Positions 1 through 8,196 are shown, counted from the stretch's first letter. The stretch: DNA of 64,000 nucleotides from Cycloclasticus sp. 46_120_T64 (GCA_002162695.1 MAAM01000011.1:1-64000); one strand, 5' to 3'. Notes: a model not told the origin generated them from the sequence alone. Numbers and translations: made by a program.

Positions 1-225
1 ACGAGCCGAAGCAGAACGAGCCGAAGCAGAACGAGCCGAAGCAGAACGAGCCGAAGCAGAACGAGCCGAAGCAGAACGAGCCGAAGCAGAACGAGCCGAA
101 GCAGAACGAGCCGAAGCAGCACGTACCGAAGCAGCACGTACCGAAGCAGCACGTACCGAAGCAGCACGTACCGAAGCAGCACCTACCGAAGCAGCACCTA
201 CCGAAGCAGCACCTACCGAAGCAGC
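1..225 (+). repeat. 15-bp in-frame tandem repeat, 15 units visible
   Basis: Fifteen consecutive 15-bp units run from the first base of the window. Eight units begin ACGAGCC (1-120), four begin ACGTACC (121-180) and three begin ACCTACC (181-225); all share the core GAAGCAG. The period is a multiple of three, so the reading frame stays open. In the frame of the downstream CheW-like domain the units encode RAEAE, then RTEAA, then PTEAA. Like variants sit in blocks, which is the pattern left by recent unit duplication or slippage. The left end is cut by the window, so the true copy number is unknown. Confidence 0.97.
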
Positions 226-697
226 ACGAGTCGACGGTTCGGTTGAGGCTTTGGGGGTAAATATACCATCTTGGGCTGGGGAGCAGTTTAATGCCCTTAT
301 TGGGGTGGTCAATAAGATTAGCTTAGCCATTCCTTCTACTGCGGTTAGTGGTGAGCTTGAGTTCTGTAATGAACTTAAGAAGGTTAGTGGGCAACCAGAG
401 TGGGTCTTAGGCTTGAAAATGACCGGTAAGGATTTTGTAGCGGTTGTCGATCTGGGGCATTTGCTGCTGAATCAAGGGCCACGAGACATTGCAGCGCGGC
501 CGTATAAAAAAATTATATTATTAGCTAATAGTCGCTGGGGGATAGCGTTGGATTCGGTTTCAGCTGAAACTGAGATATTGTCTGCTACTATTAAGTGGCG
601 AGATAGTACTAGAATACAGCAGTGGTTGCGTGGTTTTGAGTCGTCAAGACAACTGGCAATAGTTGACCCAGCTAAAATGTTTGTTAAAGATAAATAA
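2..697 (+). CDS. ParP-like CheW-domain protein, 5'-partial
   Basis: The frame is open from the left edge to a TAA at 695-697, giving 231 visible residues; the real start lies outside the window. Residues 1-75 are the charged Ala/Glu-rich five-residue repeat. From about residue 83 a CheW-like beta domain follows (IPSWAGEQFNALIGVV, then VVDLGHLLL and WGIALDSV). A CheW-like domain behind a low-complexity linker, directly before cheW and a DUF2802 gene, matches the arrangement in Pseudomonas and Vibrio. There the equivalent protein, ParP, acts with ParC to place and stabilise polar chemoreceptor arrays. The ParP role is inferred from domain and neighbours. A plain CheW paralogue is the alternative. 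Confidence 0.75.
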   Translation, partial: RAEAERAEAERAEAERAEAERAEAERAEAERAEAERAEAARTEAARTEAARTEAARTEAAPTEAAPTEAAPTEAARVDGSVEALGVNIPSWAGEQFNALIGVVNKISLAIPSTAVSGELEFCNELKKVSGQPEWVLGLKMTGKDFVAVVDLGHLLLNQGPRDIAARPYKKIILLANSRWGIALDSVSAETEILSATIKWRDSTRIQQWLRGFESSRQLAIVDPAKMFVKDK

Positions 698-711
698 ATT
701 AAAGGCGTTTA

Positions 712-1218
712 ATGAAATCACAAAAAGAAAATGAAGTGAGTCTGAACCAGGAAGCCTATGAGGATGTGGTGCAGCCGGTTACCCAGTGGTTGACTTTCTT
801 ATTGGGCGAGCAGAAATATGCGGTCAAAGTCTTGCAAGTTCAAGAAGTGTTACGCCATACGCCGATTACTCCAGTACCTGGCGCGCCATTTGAGGTTATT
901 GGTATTGTTAATTTACGAGGCAATGTGGTGACGGTTGTTGATGTCCGGATGAAATTTGGTATGCCCGCTCAGGAAGTGAGCGATTTAACACGAATCATGA
1001 TGATGGACGTGCAAGGTTATATCATCGGCTGTATGGTTGACTCAGTAACTGAGGTGATAGACTTAAATGATAATGAGGTTGAGTCTGCTCCAGATGTGAG
1101 TAACTCGGGTAATTCAGTGTTTATTCAAGGCATTGCAAATATTGAGAATGAATTACATATATTGGTCAATTTGGATAAATTATTAACCGAGGAAGAGTTG
1201 GAGCTTCTGGTTAAGTAG
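712..1218 (+). CDS. cheW: CheW chemotaxis coupling protein
   Basis: This 168-residue protein is cytoplasmic and bridges chemoreceptors to the CheA kinase in the flagellar chemotaxis array. The CheW fold is clear: VTQWLTFLLGEQKYAVKV at about 23-40, then VLQVQEVLRHTPITPVPGAP, VIGIVNLRGNVVTVVDVR at about 62-79, and a second half ending in VFIQGIANIENELHILVNL. The IVNLRG stretch is the family's most conserved segment. It starts at ATG 712, 14 bp after the ParP-like gene with AAAGGCG upstream, so the two are co-transcribed. Length is typical. The order ParP-like, cheW, small gene, DUF2802 marks the end of a flagellar/chemotaxis cluster that continues upstream of the window. Confidence 0.95.
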   Translation: MKSQKENEVSLNQEAYEDVVQPVTQWLTFLLGEQKYAVKVLQVQEVLRHTPITPVPGAPFEVIGIVNLRGNVVTVVDVRMKFGMPAQEVSDLTRIMMMDVQGYIIGCMVDSVTEVIDLNDNEVESAPDVSNSGNSVFIQGIANIENELHILVNLDKLLTEEELELLVK

Positions 1219-1244
1219 TTTCTGCTTAGACGTATATTGTTGTC

Positions 1245-1409
1245 ATGCTCAAAGTTAATAAAATCATCCCAAGTACGGGCGCTCGCCGGCCTCAACCGAT
1301 GACAGGGCATGATAAAAAACCAGCAAGGCAGAATATACTCGAGGATCAGGGTGGAAAAGAACCTCGGCCCGATAAGTCTAAAATTAAACGCATAGATGAA
1401 AGGGTCTAA
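1245..1409 (+). CDS. Small gene, 54 codons, between cheW and DUF2802
   Basis: An ATG at 1245 opens 54 sense codons ending in TAA at 1407-1409. The stop shares its last base with the ATG of the next gene (TAATG), the layout of translationally coupled genes. The product is very basic and polar (starts MLKVNKIIPSTGARRPQ, ends KSKIKRIDERV) with no membrane segment or recognised domain; it looks disordered. No clear Shine-Dalgarno precedes the ATG, so the start is less secure than the stop. It fills what would otherwise be a 190-bp gap in a tight operon. Function unknown. Confidence 0.5.
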   Translation: MLKVNKIIPSTGARRPQPMTGHDKKPARQNILEDQGGKEPRPDKSKIKRIDERV

Positions 1410-1792
1410 TGGAATTCTTGGTGTATTTGTTGGTGATTTTTACATTGTTTGTGCTCGTTGGACTGTTGCTTAAGCAAACCCAGCGTATTGCGAGTCTTGA
1501 AGAGCGAGTTAATGAGGTTGGTAATAAGTTTTCTGTGATACAACACGATGTGTCGGCCCTGTGTGCAAGCGGTTTGGGTGTTGATGAGCGAGTTGGGGGA
1601 TCTGAGCGTCGAATCCGCGGATTAGTTGAGCGCTTGGAAGAACTGGAAGAAAGTGAAACCTTTGAGCACTTGCAAGAGTTTCAAGGCGCGATAGAGTTGG
1701 CCCAGCAAGGTGCAGAAGCCAGTGAAATTGTGGAAAAGTGTCACTTAACGCTGGATGAGGCGGCCCTTCTTATCCGCTTACATAAGAGCTAA
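1409..1792 (+). CDS. DUF2802 family membrane-anchored coiled-coil protein
   Basis: This 127-residue protein has one N-terminal membrane helix (residues 2-22, LVYLLVIFTLFVLVGLLL), a long charged coiled coil (about 28-90), and a C-terminal helical motif, SEIVEKCHLTLDEAALLIRLHKS, resembling the DUF2802 tail that reads like a small helix-turn-helix. DUF2802 genes commonly sit just after cheW in flagellar clusters of Gammaproteobacteria, as here. The biochemical role is not established. Its last 4 bp overlap the convergent FlhB-like gene. It is the final gene of the plus-strand chemotaxis transcript. Confidence 0.8.
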   Translation: MEFLVYLLVIFTLFVLVGLLLKQTQRIASLEERVNEVGNKFSVIQHDVSALCASGLGVDERVGGSERRIRGLVERLEELEESETFEHLQEFQGAIELAQQGAEASEIVEKCHLTLDEAALLIRLHKS

Positions 1793-2082
1793 GCTTTATC
1801 GGTATTAAAGTTTTCAGGTGTTTTCTCTGATAATACGTAGGCAAATGCAATAACTTCGGCGACGGCAATGTATAAAGCCTCGGGGATCTCATCACCTAAG
1901 GGGATGCTACTTAATATTTTTACTAGCTCTGGGTTTGCATCTAGAGGAATGTCGTTAGCCATGGCTAAATCAATAATTTCTTGAGCAAGTTCACCACTGC
2001 CTTTTGCGGTAATGGTCGGCGCGTTTTCTCCATCGTATTTTAAAGCGACGGCAATATTTGCTGGGTTGATAACATCAGTCAT
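1789..2082 (-). CDS. FlhB C-terminal-domain-like protein (FlhX/YlqH type)
   Basis: This 97-residue protein has no membrane segments. It corresponds to the cytoplasmic C-terminal domain of the type III export switch FlhB/YscU: AVALKYDGENAPTITAKGSGELAQEIIDLA near the start, then DIPLDANPELVKILSSIPLGDEIPEALYIAVAEVIAFAY. The NPTH cleavage motif of full FlhB is absent, as usual in these stand-alone versions. In flagellar clusters such proteins (FlhX, YlqH) are encoded with fliK and are thought to act in or substitute for the export specificity switch. Its ATG overlaps the fliK stop by one base (TGATG), indicating translational coupling. Confidence 0.85.
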   Translation of the reverse strand: MTDVINPANIAVALKYDGENAPTITAKGSGELAQEIIDLAMANDIPLDANPELVKILSSIPLGDEIPEALYIAVAEVIAFAYVLSEKTPENFNTDKA

Positions 2083-3443
2083 CAGGCTTGCTCGCTGATG
2101 ATATTATTGTGCTGCTTCATGTTTTGAAATTCTGGCCCCGCTCCTTGTTGAACTTTAATATGGTCGGTGTGCAAATTAGCGCGGCTAAAGCGTTTCCTGA
2201 GTAGTTCAATATGTTGTTGAATAAGGTCACGAGTATCACTGTTTTCAGCCCAGAAGTTGGAGCTAACGTGGTCGTTTAGCACGCGTAGTTGAGTGCGGAT
2301 CAAACCGAGTTTTGGTGGGCTCATTTCTAGAGAAATACGCCAGTGTTGTTCATTTTTTTGCGCTGTTTTTGAGTTAGCTTGCTCGCCTTCTATTTTTATA
2401 AAAATAGACTCAGCTTGTTTCGGGTTAAACAGGGGGATTTCTATCTGCCATGTTTGTCGTACGGTATTGTTTTCTGTGTTTGAGCTAGCTAATTGGTTGA
2501 GGGTTATTTTTGCTAATGCCCCCTCCGTTTTCCCCAGTAGCTCCTTGACTTGCTGATTGATATTGGTGAGTTCAGGCTTGTTGGCTTGCTCGCGGTTAGG
2601 CGTAGGCGGTTTGCCTCGTGCGAACTGCTGTAATTGTTGGCTAATGCCGATATTGATCGTTGTTTGTGCGGCAGTAGGGCTTATTGGGGTTTGCTGGGGC
2701 ACGCCTTGTGGCGGCTGAGCAGTTTGTTGTCCCGGCCAAGACCTGAGTAATTGAATGAGCTTACTTAGGTTGGCTTTTAGGTCATTGACGATTAAAGGGG
2801 GTGATGAATGATGAGTCAGCGGAGTGCTTGTTATACCTGTTGGTTTTAAGTTACTTTGTTGATTGACGTTTTTTTCCACAGATAACGATTGCAGTAACCT
2901 AGCCTCTAACAAGATTCCTGAGTTTTGTAGGGCGGTTTTTAACCCAGAGGCGGTGGTGATTTGTTGATTGAGGGTTAATGTCTGAAGAATAGCGCCGCTT
3001 AAGTGTTGTAGCTGTACCTGACGGTTTAAGTTTGTTGGTGGTGTGCTTGTTGGTGTGCTTGGTGGTGTACTTGATGGTTGTTGCAGGCTGCGGAGAGTTT
3101 TAATTAAAGGGGCTTGGAACTCAGCCACGGCGGTTTGTTTGGGTAATAGTTGGCGTAATGCAGTATTGATAATATGGCTGTTTTCTGCCTTAGCAGGTAG
3201 TTTTAAGGTGATTCCATCGGTTGATGTCTCAACAACTACTTTTAAGGTTTGTCCGGGTGTTAACGGGATGTTTGTTTTCACCGCTATCAGTTGTTGACCG
3301 ATGCGAAGAATGGTTGTTGTTTTGTTGGCTACTTGCTCAACTACATCGACATAAATCTGTTGCCCCGATTGTAGTTTATTAAGGCTTAAACTGGTTTTTG
3401 CTATATCAGCTAAAGGGGTGTTAAATTGGCTGGGGATATGCAA
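2082..3443 (-). CDS. fliK: Flagellar hook-length control protein FliK-like
   Basis: This 453-residue protein is rich in Gln, Thr, Pro and Ser, with a low-complexity middle (a Thr/Pro run near residue 125), as in FliK, the molecular ruler that is secreted during hook assembly and switches export specificity. The ordered C-terminal third (about 310-430) has the hook-length-control domain: WQIEIPLFNPKQAESIFIKIE, then WRISLEMSPPKLGLIRTQLRV and a terminal helix ending LLRKRFSRANLHTDHIKV. The only available start upstream of the conserved region is TTG at 3443; an in-frame stop lies just before it. It is coupled to the FlhB-like gene downstream and lies 17 bp after the HDOD gene, so the three form one minus-strand operon. 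Sequence identity in this family is low, so the symbol is a functional call. Confidence 0.8.
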   Translation of the reverse strand: MHIPSQFNTPLADIAKTSLSLNKLQSGQQIYVDVVEQVANKTTTILRIGQQLIAVKTNIPLTPGQTLKVVVETSTDGITLKLPAKAENSHIINTALRQLLPKQTAVAEFQAPLIKTLRSLQQPSSTPPSTPTSTPPTNLNRQVQLQHLSGAILQTLTLNQQITTASGLKTALQNSGILLEARLLQSLSVEKNVNQQSNLKPTGITSTPLTHHSSPPLIVNDLKANLSKLIQLLRSWPGQQTAQPPQGVPQQTPISPTAAQTTINIGISQQLQQFARGKPPTPNREQANKPELTNINQQVKELLGKTEGALAKITLNQLASSNTENNTVRQTWQIEIPLFNPKQAESIFIKIEGEQANSKTAQKNEQHWRISLEMSPPKLGLIRTQLRVLNDHVSSNFWAENSDTRDLIQQHIELLRKRFSRANLHTDHIKVQQGAGPEFQNMKQHNNIISEQA

Positions 3444-3460
3444 TGGCTTAATTTACAAGT

Positions 3461-4708
3461 TTAGTTGAACAGCTGCTTAATATTATTAAGTTCTTCTTGT
3501 GAGTTTTCAATGACGTCAAGGCTGTCATTTTGATCTCTTAGTAGCTTGCTTAGTCGTTCATAGGCGGGCACAGAAGAAGGTTCAGGGTATTTGCTTTGTA
3601 GCGGTGTGTTTCTATAGCTGAGTAACTGAGCAATAATAACTAAATCGGTATAGTTCGCCGGCTGATCGGTTTTTCGTTGCCAATGGTTAGCGTTGATTGC
3701 AGCGTCTGTAAAATCGTCGGTGAAATTCCACTTGTCTAATACCATTTTTCCAATGAGGGGTGTCAGTTTCTCCAGTGTATCCTTTACAGCCTGTATGTTT
3801 TCGGTCAAATTGGGGTGTTTATCGGCGTGAGTTAAGATAGGGATGGCACCAATATCATGCACTAGGCCGACGAGCATCGCTTTGTCGGGGTTAAAACCCT
3901 TAAGTTTTTTAGCGATAACGGCACATATTCCGGCAACGTCTCGACTGTGTAGCCATAGGATGGAAATCAAGCCTTTAATTTCGCTGGTTTTTGCGTTAAA
4001 AACCATGCGCATGGTAAAGCTGGTAATTAAATTGCTGACTGCTTGTAGCCCTAAGCGTGTAATCGCTAAGGGCAGTGCTTCAATTTTTTCTCGCCCTCTA
4101 AATAATGGGCTATTGGCTACTTTAATTAACTGCGCGGTGATAGCTGGGTCTTGTTGGGTTATGTTGGCAATTTTTTCGGATGTGATATGCGGGTCGGAGA
4201 TCGCGCTGCGAACCTTTACCGCTGTTTCTGGTATAGATGGTAGCAGCAACTTATCGGCTTGCATTTCTTGGGTAACTTCAAAATACAGTTGGTTGTATAA
4301 TAAGTTATCTTCACCGGCTTCAATGATGTCCATGCCCGAATCATGACTACTGACTTGTTGCTCATTCATTAGGTTGTCGATGAGGCTATTTTTGGCCGAA
4401 AAAACAATTAATGAGCTGAGTGCCGTTGCGGTTACTTTATGCGGGCTGTTGTGATCGATTGGAAAGCGAGCCTCAATTTGGCCGCCTTCAATAACCCGCT
4501 CGTTATCGCGCCCTAATTTTAGCTTGAGTTTTCCTTCTAAAAGAAAGGTGTGGCAGTCATTATCGCTGCCGGCAGAAAACAAAACAGTTCCGGCAGGGAT
4601 AAGCTCCGTTTTAATGCTTGTCTGCAGCTGGCTCTTGCTGTTATCAGAAAAATTCCTGATGGGAAATAAGCTGCTAATTTCTTCGTGAGATAAGTTTCTG
4701 ATCGACAT
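3461..4708 (-). CDS. HDOD-domain protein with N-terminal cyclic-nucleotide-binding domain
   Basis: I place the start at ATG 4708 (MSIRNLSHEEISS), giving 415 residues; a longer frame exists only from a TTG at 4753. Residues about 10-125 resemble a Crp-type nucleotide-binding beta barrel (LIPAGTVLFSAGSDNDCHTFLLEGKLKL). Residues about 150-350 form an HDOD domain: LPSIPETAVKVRSAISDP, ITAQLIKVANSPLFRG, ITRLGLQAVSNLI and GLVHDIGAIPIL. HDOD proteins are usually non-enzymatic signalling or scaffold modules in motility and c-di-GMP networks. The domain order barrel-HDOD recurs in Gammaproteobacteria. It lies first in the minus-strand operon with fliK and flhX, which suggests a flagellar or chemotaxis signalling role. 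The ligand of the barrel is unknown. Confidence 0.85.
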   Translation of the reverse strand: MSIRNLSHEEISSLFPIRNFSDNSKSQLQTSIKTELIPAGTVLFSAGSDNDCHTFLLEGKLKLKLGRDNERVIEGGQIEARFPIDHNSPHKVTATALSSLIVFSAKNSLIDNLMNEQQVSSHDSGMDIIEAGEDNLLYNQLYFEVTQEMQADKLLLPSIPETAVKVRSAISDPHITSEKIANITQQDPAITAQLIKVANSPLFRGREKIEALPLAITRLGLQAVSNLITSFTMRMVFNAKTSEIKGLISILWLHSRDVAGICAVIAKKLKGFNPDKAMLVGLVHDIGAIPILTHADKHPNLTENIQAVKDTLEKLTPLIGKMVLDKWNFTDDFTDAAINANHWQRKTDQPANYTDLVIIAQLLSYRNTPLQSKYPEPSSVPAYERLSKLLRDQNDSLDVIENSQEELNNIKQLFN

Positions 4709-4805
4709 CTTGAAAGGTGGGTTATAGGGTTTTAATTGGGTTAAAATTATCAATTACTAATTAATAATACATAGTGGCTTCAAATATAGCCCTTTATAGC
4801 GATTT

Positions 4806-5726
4806 ATGACAATTAAATTAAAAGAAATAAACACAGTTAATGAGCTTATTCACTATGGTGCTCATTTGTTTGATGCAGAGTCACTTTTTTTTGGTCATGG
4901 TACCGACAATTCAGCTGATGAAGCAGCCTATATCGTTTTAGCCGTTACGCGTCACTTGCCCTTGTTAGACGATAAAGTGTTGGACGCTGTGGTTGATGCC
5001 TTTGAGCAAAAAACGATTTTGCAGATGTTTGACCGTCGTGTATCAGAGAAAATCCCCGCGGCTTACCTGATTGGCGAGGCTTGGTTTTCGGGGCTTCCTT
5101 TCTATGTTAATGAACACGTGTTAGTGCCACGCTCGCCGTTTGCTGAGTTGATTGATGATCAATTTATGCCGTGGCTTGAGCCACAGAAAACCAAGCGAAT
5201 TCTGGATTTATGCACGGGCAGTGGTTGTATCGGGATCGCCTCTGCGGTGGCTTTTCCTACGGCCTCTGTTGATCTGGTGGATATTTCTGTTGAGGCTTTA
5301 TTGGTGGCTGACAAGAACATCGATAGGCATCAGCTTAGAAGCCGAGTTTCAGCCATCGAGTCTGACCTGTTTACTGCGCTAACATTGAATAGTTATGATC
5401 TGATCGTCAGTAATCCACCTTATGTCGGGCATGAGGAGTTAGCTCAATTACCGGATGAGTTTTATTGCGAACCGCAATTAGGCCTAGATGGTGGTGTGAG
5501 TGGTTTAGATCTGGTGCATAAAATCTTGGCTTCTGCGGCCGATTACCTGAATGATGGTGGGGTGCTATATGTGGAAGTTGGTAATACCGATGAAGCCTTG
5601 CAGCAATGTTACCCTGAGGTGCCTTTTTTATGGCAGGACTTCGAATATGGCGGGCATGGCGTGTTCATGCTGACGAAACAGCAATTACTGGAATATAAGA
5701 AATTATTTCAGGCTAAACTAACGTAA
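4806..5726 (+). CDS. prmB: 50S ribosomal protein L3 N5-glutamine methyltransferase PrmB
   Basis: This 306-residue cytoplasmic enzyme transfers a methyl group from S-adenosylmethionine to a glutamine of ribosomal protein L3. Visible signatures are the SAM-binding motif ILDLCTGSGCIGIA (about residues 135-148), VDLVDIS (acidic loop), and the catalytic NPPY in LIVSNPPYVG (about 200-209), which holds the substrate glutamine. The N-terminal helical substrate domain and the segment RVSEKIPAAYLIGEAWFSG are typical of PrmB. Location immediately upstream of aroC (22 bp) is the classic PrmB context and separates it from the release-factor methyltransferase PrmC, usually next to prfA. ATG start; length normal. 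Confidence 0.95.
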   Translation: MTIKLKEINTVNELIHYGAHLFDAESLFFGHGTDNSADEAAYIVLAVTRHLPLLDDKVLDAVVDAFEQKTILQMFDRRVSEKIPAAYLIGEAWFSGLPFYVNEHVLVPRSPFAELIDDQFMPWLEPQKTKRILDLCTGSGCIGIASAVAFPTASVDLVDISVEALLVADKNIDRHQLRSRVSAIESDLFTALTLNSYDLIVSNPPYVGHEELAQLPDEFYCEPQLGLDGGVSGLDLVHKILASAADYLNDGGVLYVEVGNTDEALQQCYPEVPFLWQDFEYGGHGVFMLTKQQLLEYKKLFQAKLT

Positions 5727-5748
5727 TTAAATAACTACAGATAGCGAT

Positions 5749-6849
5749 ATGTCAGGAAATACGATTGGGAAATTATTTAGTGTGACCGGTTTTGGTGAAA
5801 GTCATGGGCCAGCGATAGGCTGTACTGTCGACGGCTGCCCTCCGGGGTTGTCCTTATGCGAAGCTGATTTACAAGGTGATTTGGATTTGCGCAAACCAGG
5901 TACCTCTAGACACACTACGCAACGCCGTGAAGCAGATGTAGTGAAAATTTTATCGGGCGTGTTTGAAGGGAAAACTACCGGGACGCCGATTGCCTTGTTA
6001 ATTGAAAATACCGATCAGCGTTCGAAAGACTATTCAAACATTAAAGATACGTTTCGCCCAGGCCACGCCGATTACAGTTATCAGCAAAAATACGGCTTTC
6101 GTGATTACCGTGGCGGTGGGCGTTCATCGGCTCGTGAAACAGCGATGCGGGTGGCAGCAGGTGGTATTGCCAAAAAATATTTACAGGAAAAATTTGGCAT
6201 CGTCGTGAAGGGCTACCTGGCTCAACTAGGGCCAATAAAAATCGATGCGCTGGATATGTCAGAGGTGCACAATAACCCGTTTTTTTGCCCAGACTCTAGT
6301 AAGTTGCCTGAGCTTGAAGCGTATATGGATCGTTTAAGAAAGTCGGGTGACTCGGTCGGTGCTCGGGTTAATGTGAGCGCAACAGGGGTGCCTGTGGGCT
6401 TGGGTGAGCCCATTTTTGATCGAATTGATGCCGAATTGGCCCATGCATTAATGAGTATTAATGCGGTTAAAGGCGTTGAAATTGGCGGTGGTTTCTCCTG
6501 TATTGAAGCCTTGGGTACCGAATTTCGTGATGAAATAACCGCGGAGGGATTTCTCAGTAACCACGCGGGTGGCATATTGGGGGGTATTTCAACCGGACAA
6601 CGGATTTCGGCGAGCATAGCGCTTAAACCAACCTCCAGTTTACGTTTACCCGGACGTTCAATTGATACCAGCGGTCAATCGATTGAAGTGGTTACTAAAG
6701 GTCGGCACGACCCCTGTGTCGGTATTAGAGCAACCCCGATTGCGGAGGCTATGATGGCCATTGTATTGATGGATCACGTGTTACGGCATAGAGCGCAGAA
6801 TGCGGATGTTTTTTCGGCTGTGCCGATTATTCCAGCGGGCCAAGATTGA
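5749..6849 (+). CDS. aroC: Chorismate synthase
   Basis: This 366-residue enzyme catalyses the last step of the shikimate pathway, 5-enolpyruvylshikimate-3-phosphate to chorismate, using reduced FMN. Diagnostic motifs are all present: [18 protein letters not shown] at about 16-33, the [17 protein letters not shown]/substrate loop at about 103-116, [18 protein letters not shown] at about 121-138 and GRHDPCVG near residue 318. Length matches bacterial AroC. It starts at ATG 5749 and is probably co-transcribed with prmB. No sign of truncation. Confidence 0.98.
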   Translation: MSGNTIGKLFSVTGFGESHGPAIGCTVDGCPPGLSLCEADLQGDLDLRKPGTSRHTTQRREADVVKILSGVFEGKTTGTPIALLIENTDQRSKDYSNIKDTFRPGHADYSYQQKYGFRDYRGGGRSSARETAMRVAAGGIAKKYLQEKFGIVVKGYLAQLGPIKIDALDMSEVHNNPFFCPDSSKLPELEAYMDRLRKSGDSVGARVNVSATGVPVGLGEPIFDRIDAELAHALMSINAVKGVEIGGGFSCIEALGTEFRDEITAEGFLSNHAGGILGGISTGQRISASIALKPTSSLRLPGRSIDTSGQSIEVVTKGRHDPCVGIRATPIAEAMMAIVLMDHVLRHRAQNADVFSAVPIIPAGQD

Positions 6850-6859
6850 GTCGGTTTTT

Positions 6860-6891
6860 CTCGCTGCTTACGGTTCAACATAGGCAGCGAG
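6860..6891 (+). repeat. 8-bp inverted repeat between aroC and the MFS gene
   Basis: CTCGCTGC at 6860-6867 is exactly complementary to GCAGCGAG at 6884-6891, with a 16-base loop. There is no T-run after the right arm, so a standard intrinsic terminator is unlikely. The right arm ends 7 bp before the TTG start of the MFS transporter, where it could cover the ribosome-binding region. A role is only inferred. Confidence 0.5.
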
Positions 6892-6898
6892 TTAACCA

Positions 6899-8089
6899 TT
6901 GAGTCAGCAAGGCTTGCCGTATTGGCGCCTAAGCGGGGTGTATTTTTTTTACTTCGCCTCTGTTGGCGCATTAATGCCCTATTTAGGTTTGTATCTTAGT
7001 TCGATTGGCTTGGTCGCCGCTCAAATTGGCGTTGTTTTTGCGGTTATGCAGGGGACTCGACTTGTTGCGCCGAGTGTTTTAGCTTATTTGTCAGGCCGTT
7101 TTAATGACCGTATGCGGTTGATACAACTGGTGTGCTTACTGACCGTGAGCTCATTCAGTTTAATGTTGCACGAGTATGACTTTATCAGCATATTAGTTTT
7201 AACCCTGCTGTTTAGTTTTTTCTGGAATGCCATCTTGTCGCAATTCGAAGCGATTACCTTAACCCTGCTGGCAAAAAAAACAGAGGCCTATAGTGGTATA
7301 CGTTTATGGGGTTCGGTCGGCTTTGTTGTTGCAGTTGCCGGTATTGGCCTTGTCCTTGAGTACGTGAGTTTAAATGACTGGCCTTTACTGGTCAGTCTAT
7401 GTTTGTTAGCAACCTTTGTTTGTAGTTTATTCTTGGCCGAAAAAGGTCGGCGTAAGCACATTAAAAAGAAATCATCCTTAGCCAGCATCATAAAACAAAA
7501 ACAAGTGATCGCCTTTTTAATGGTGGTGTTTTTGATCCAAGCATCGCACGGACCTTATTACGCATTTTTCTCCATTTTGCTGAGAGATTTAAATTATAAC
7601 GAGGCGCAAATTGGCCAGTTTTGGTCGCTCGGTGTGGTGGCTGAAATCCTGTTGTTTATGGCTATTCAGCGTGTGTTTACCCATGTTTCACTACGCTTTG
7701 TATTATTACTCAGCATCTTTTTAACAGCGGTTCGGTGGTTAATGGTTGCCTGGTTGGCAGATAATCTTATTGTTTTATTAGTTGCCCAGTTATTGCACGC
7801 GGCATCGTTTGGGGCTTTCCACGTCGTTTGTATTCAATTAACCCATCAGTATTTTTCGGGTATACACCAAGATCAAGGGCAAGCCTTGTACAGCAGTGTA
7901 GGTTTTGGCGCAGGCGGTATGCTCGGTGGCTTAATGGCTGGGTTTTTATGGTCTTATGGCGGCGAAGCCTGGGTTTTTACCTTAGCCTCATTATTGAGTG
8001 TGTTGGCTTTTATTATTGTTTGGTGCTTCTTAAGTCATGATCACTTCGAAGAATTACATGCTAGCGGAGACGGTGTGAGCTCGGTTTAA
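6899..8089 (+). CDS. MFS transporter, HcaT/LacY-like (MFS_1-like)
   Basis: This 396-residue inner-membrane protein has about twelve hydrophobic helices in two halves separated by a basic cytoplasmic loop (EKGRRKHIKKKSS, about 183-195). The N-terminus (YWRLSGVYFFYFASVGALMPYLGLYL) and the second-half start (LIQASHGPYYAFFSILL) match the branch of the major facilitator superfamily that includes the 3-phenylpropionate permease HcaT and nucleoside/sugar symporters. The start is TTG at 6899; there is no in-frame ATG before the first helix. The substrate cannot be deduced. Neighbours give no pathway. Confidence 0.8.
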   Translation: MSQQGLPYWRLSGVYFFYFASVGALMPYLGLYLSSIGLVAAQIGVVFAVMQGTRLVAPSVLAYLSGRFNDRMRLIQLVCLLTVSSFSLMLHEYDFISILVLTLLFSFFWNAILSQFEAITLTLLAKKTEAYSGIRLWGSVGFVVAVAGIGLVLEYVSLNDWPLLVSLCLLATFVCSLFLAEKGRRKHIKKKSSLASIIKQKQVIAFLMVVFLIQASHGPYYAFFSILLRDLNYNEAQIGQFWSLGVVAEILLFMAIQRVFTHVSLRFVLLLSIFLTAVRWLMVAWLADNLIVLLVAQLLHAASFGAFHVVCIQLTHQYFSGIHQDQGQALYSSVGFGAGGMLGGLMAGFLWSYGGEAWVFTLASLLSVLAFIIVWCFLSHDHFEELHASGDGVSSV

Positions 8090-8107
8090 TTTGCCTGTTT
8101 TAATGGC

Positions 8108-8121
8108 TTGATATATATCAA
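8108..8121 (+). promoter_or_regulatory. Perfect FNR/ANR-type palindrome
   Basis: TTGATATATATCAA is an exact match to the consensus TTGAT-N4-ATCAA bound by FNR and its Pseudomonas homologue ANR, the oxygen-sensing iron-sulfur regulators. Its centre is 82 bp upstream of the ATG at 8197, in the only sizeable gap before the exported-protein pair. AT-rich candidate -10 hexamers follow (TTTAAT at 8151-8156, AATAAT at 8165-8170). The second would place the site near -61.5, a class I position. Regulation is inferred from sequence alone. Confidence 0.65.
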
Positions 8122-8196
8122 AAAAGGTGTTTTTATTTACCTAGGTGAATTTTAATCACTGATAAATAATCATAATAATTAAATTGGGAGAAAGGC

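Noticed and set aside
1-225. Regular short repeats resembling a CRISPR array
   Set aside because: Units are 15 bp and directly adjacent with no spacers, and they stay in frame with a coding sequence.
3843-4346. Plus-strand open frame of 167 codons
   Set aside because: It lies wholly antisense to the HDOD gene, has no domain-like pattern and no ribosome-binding site.
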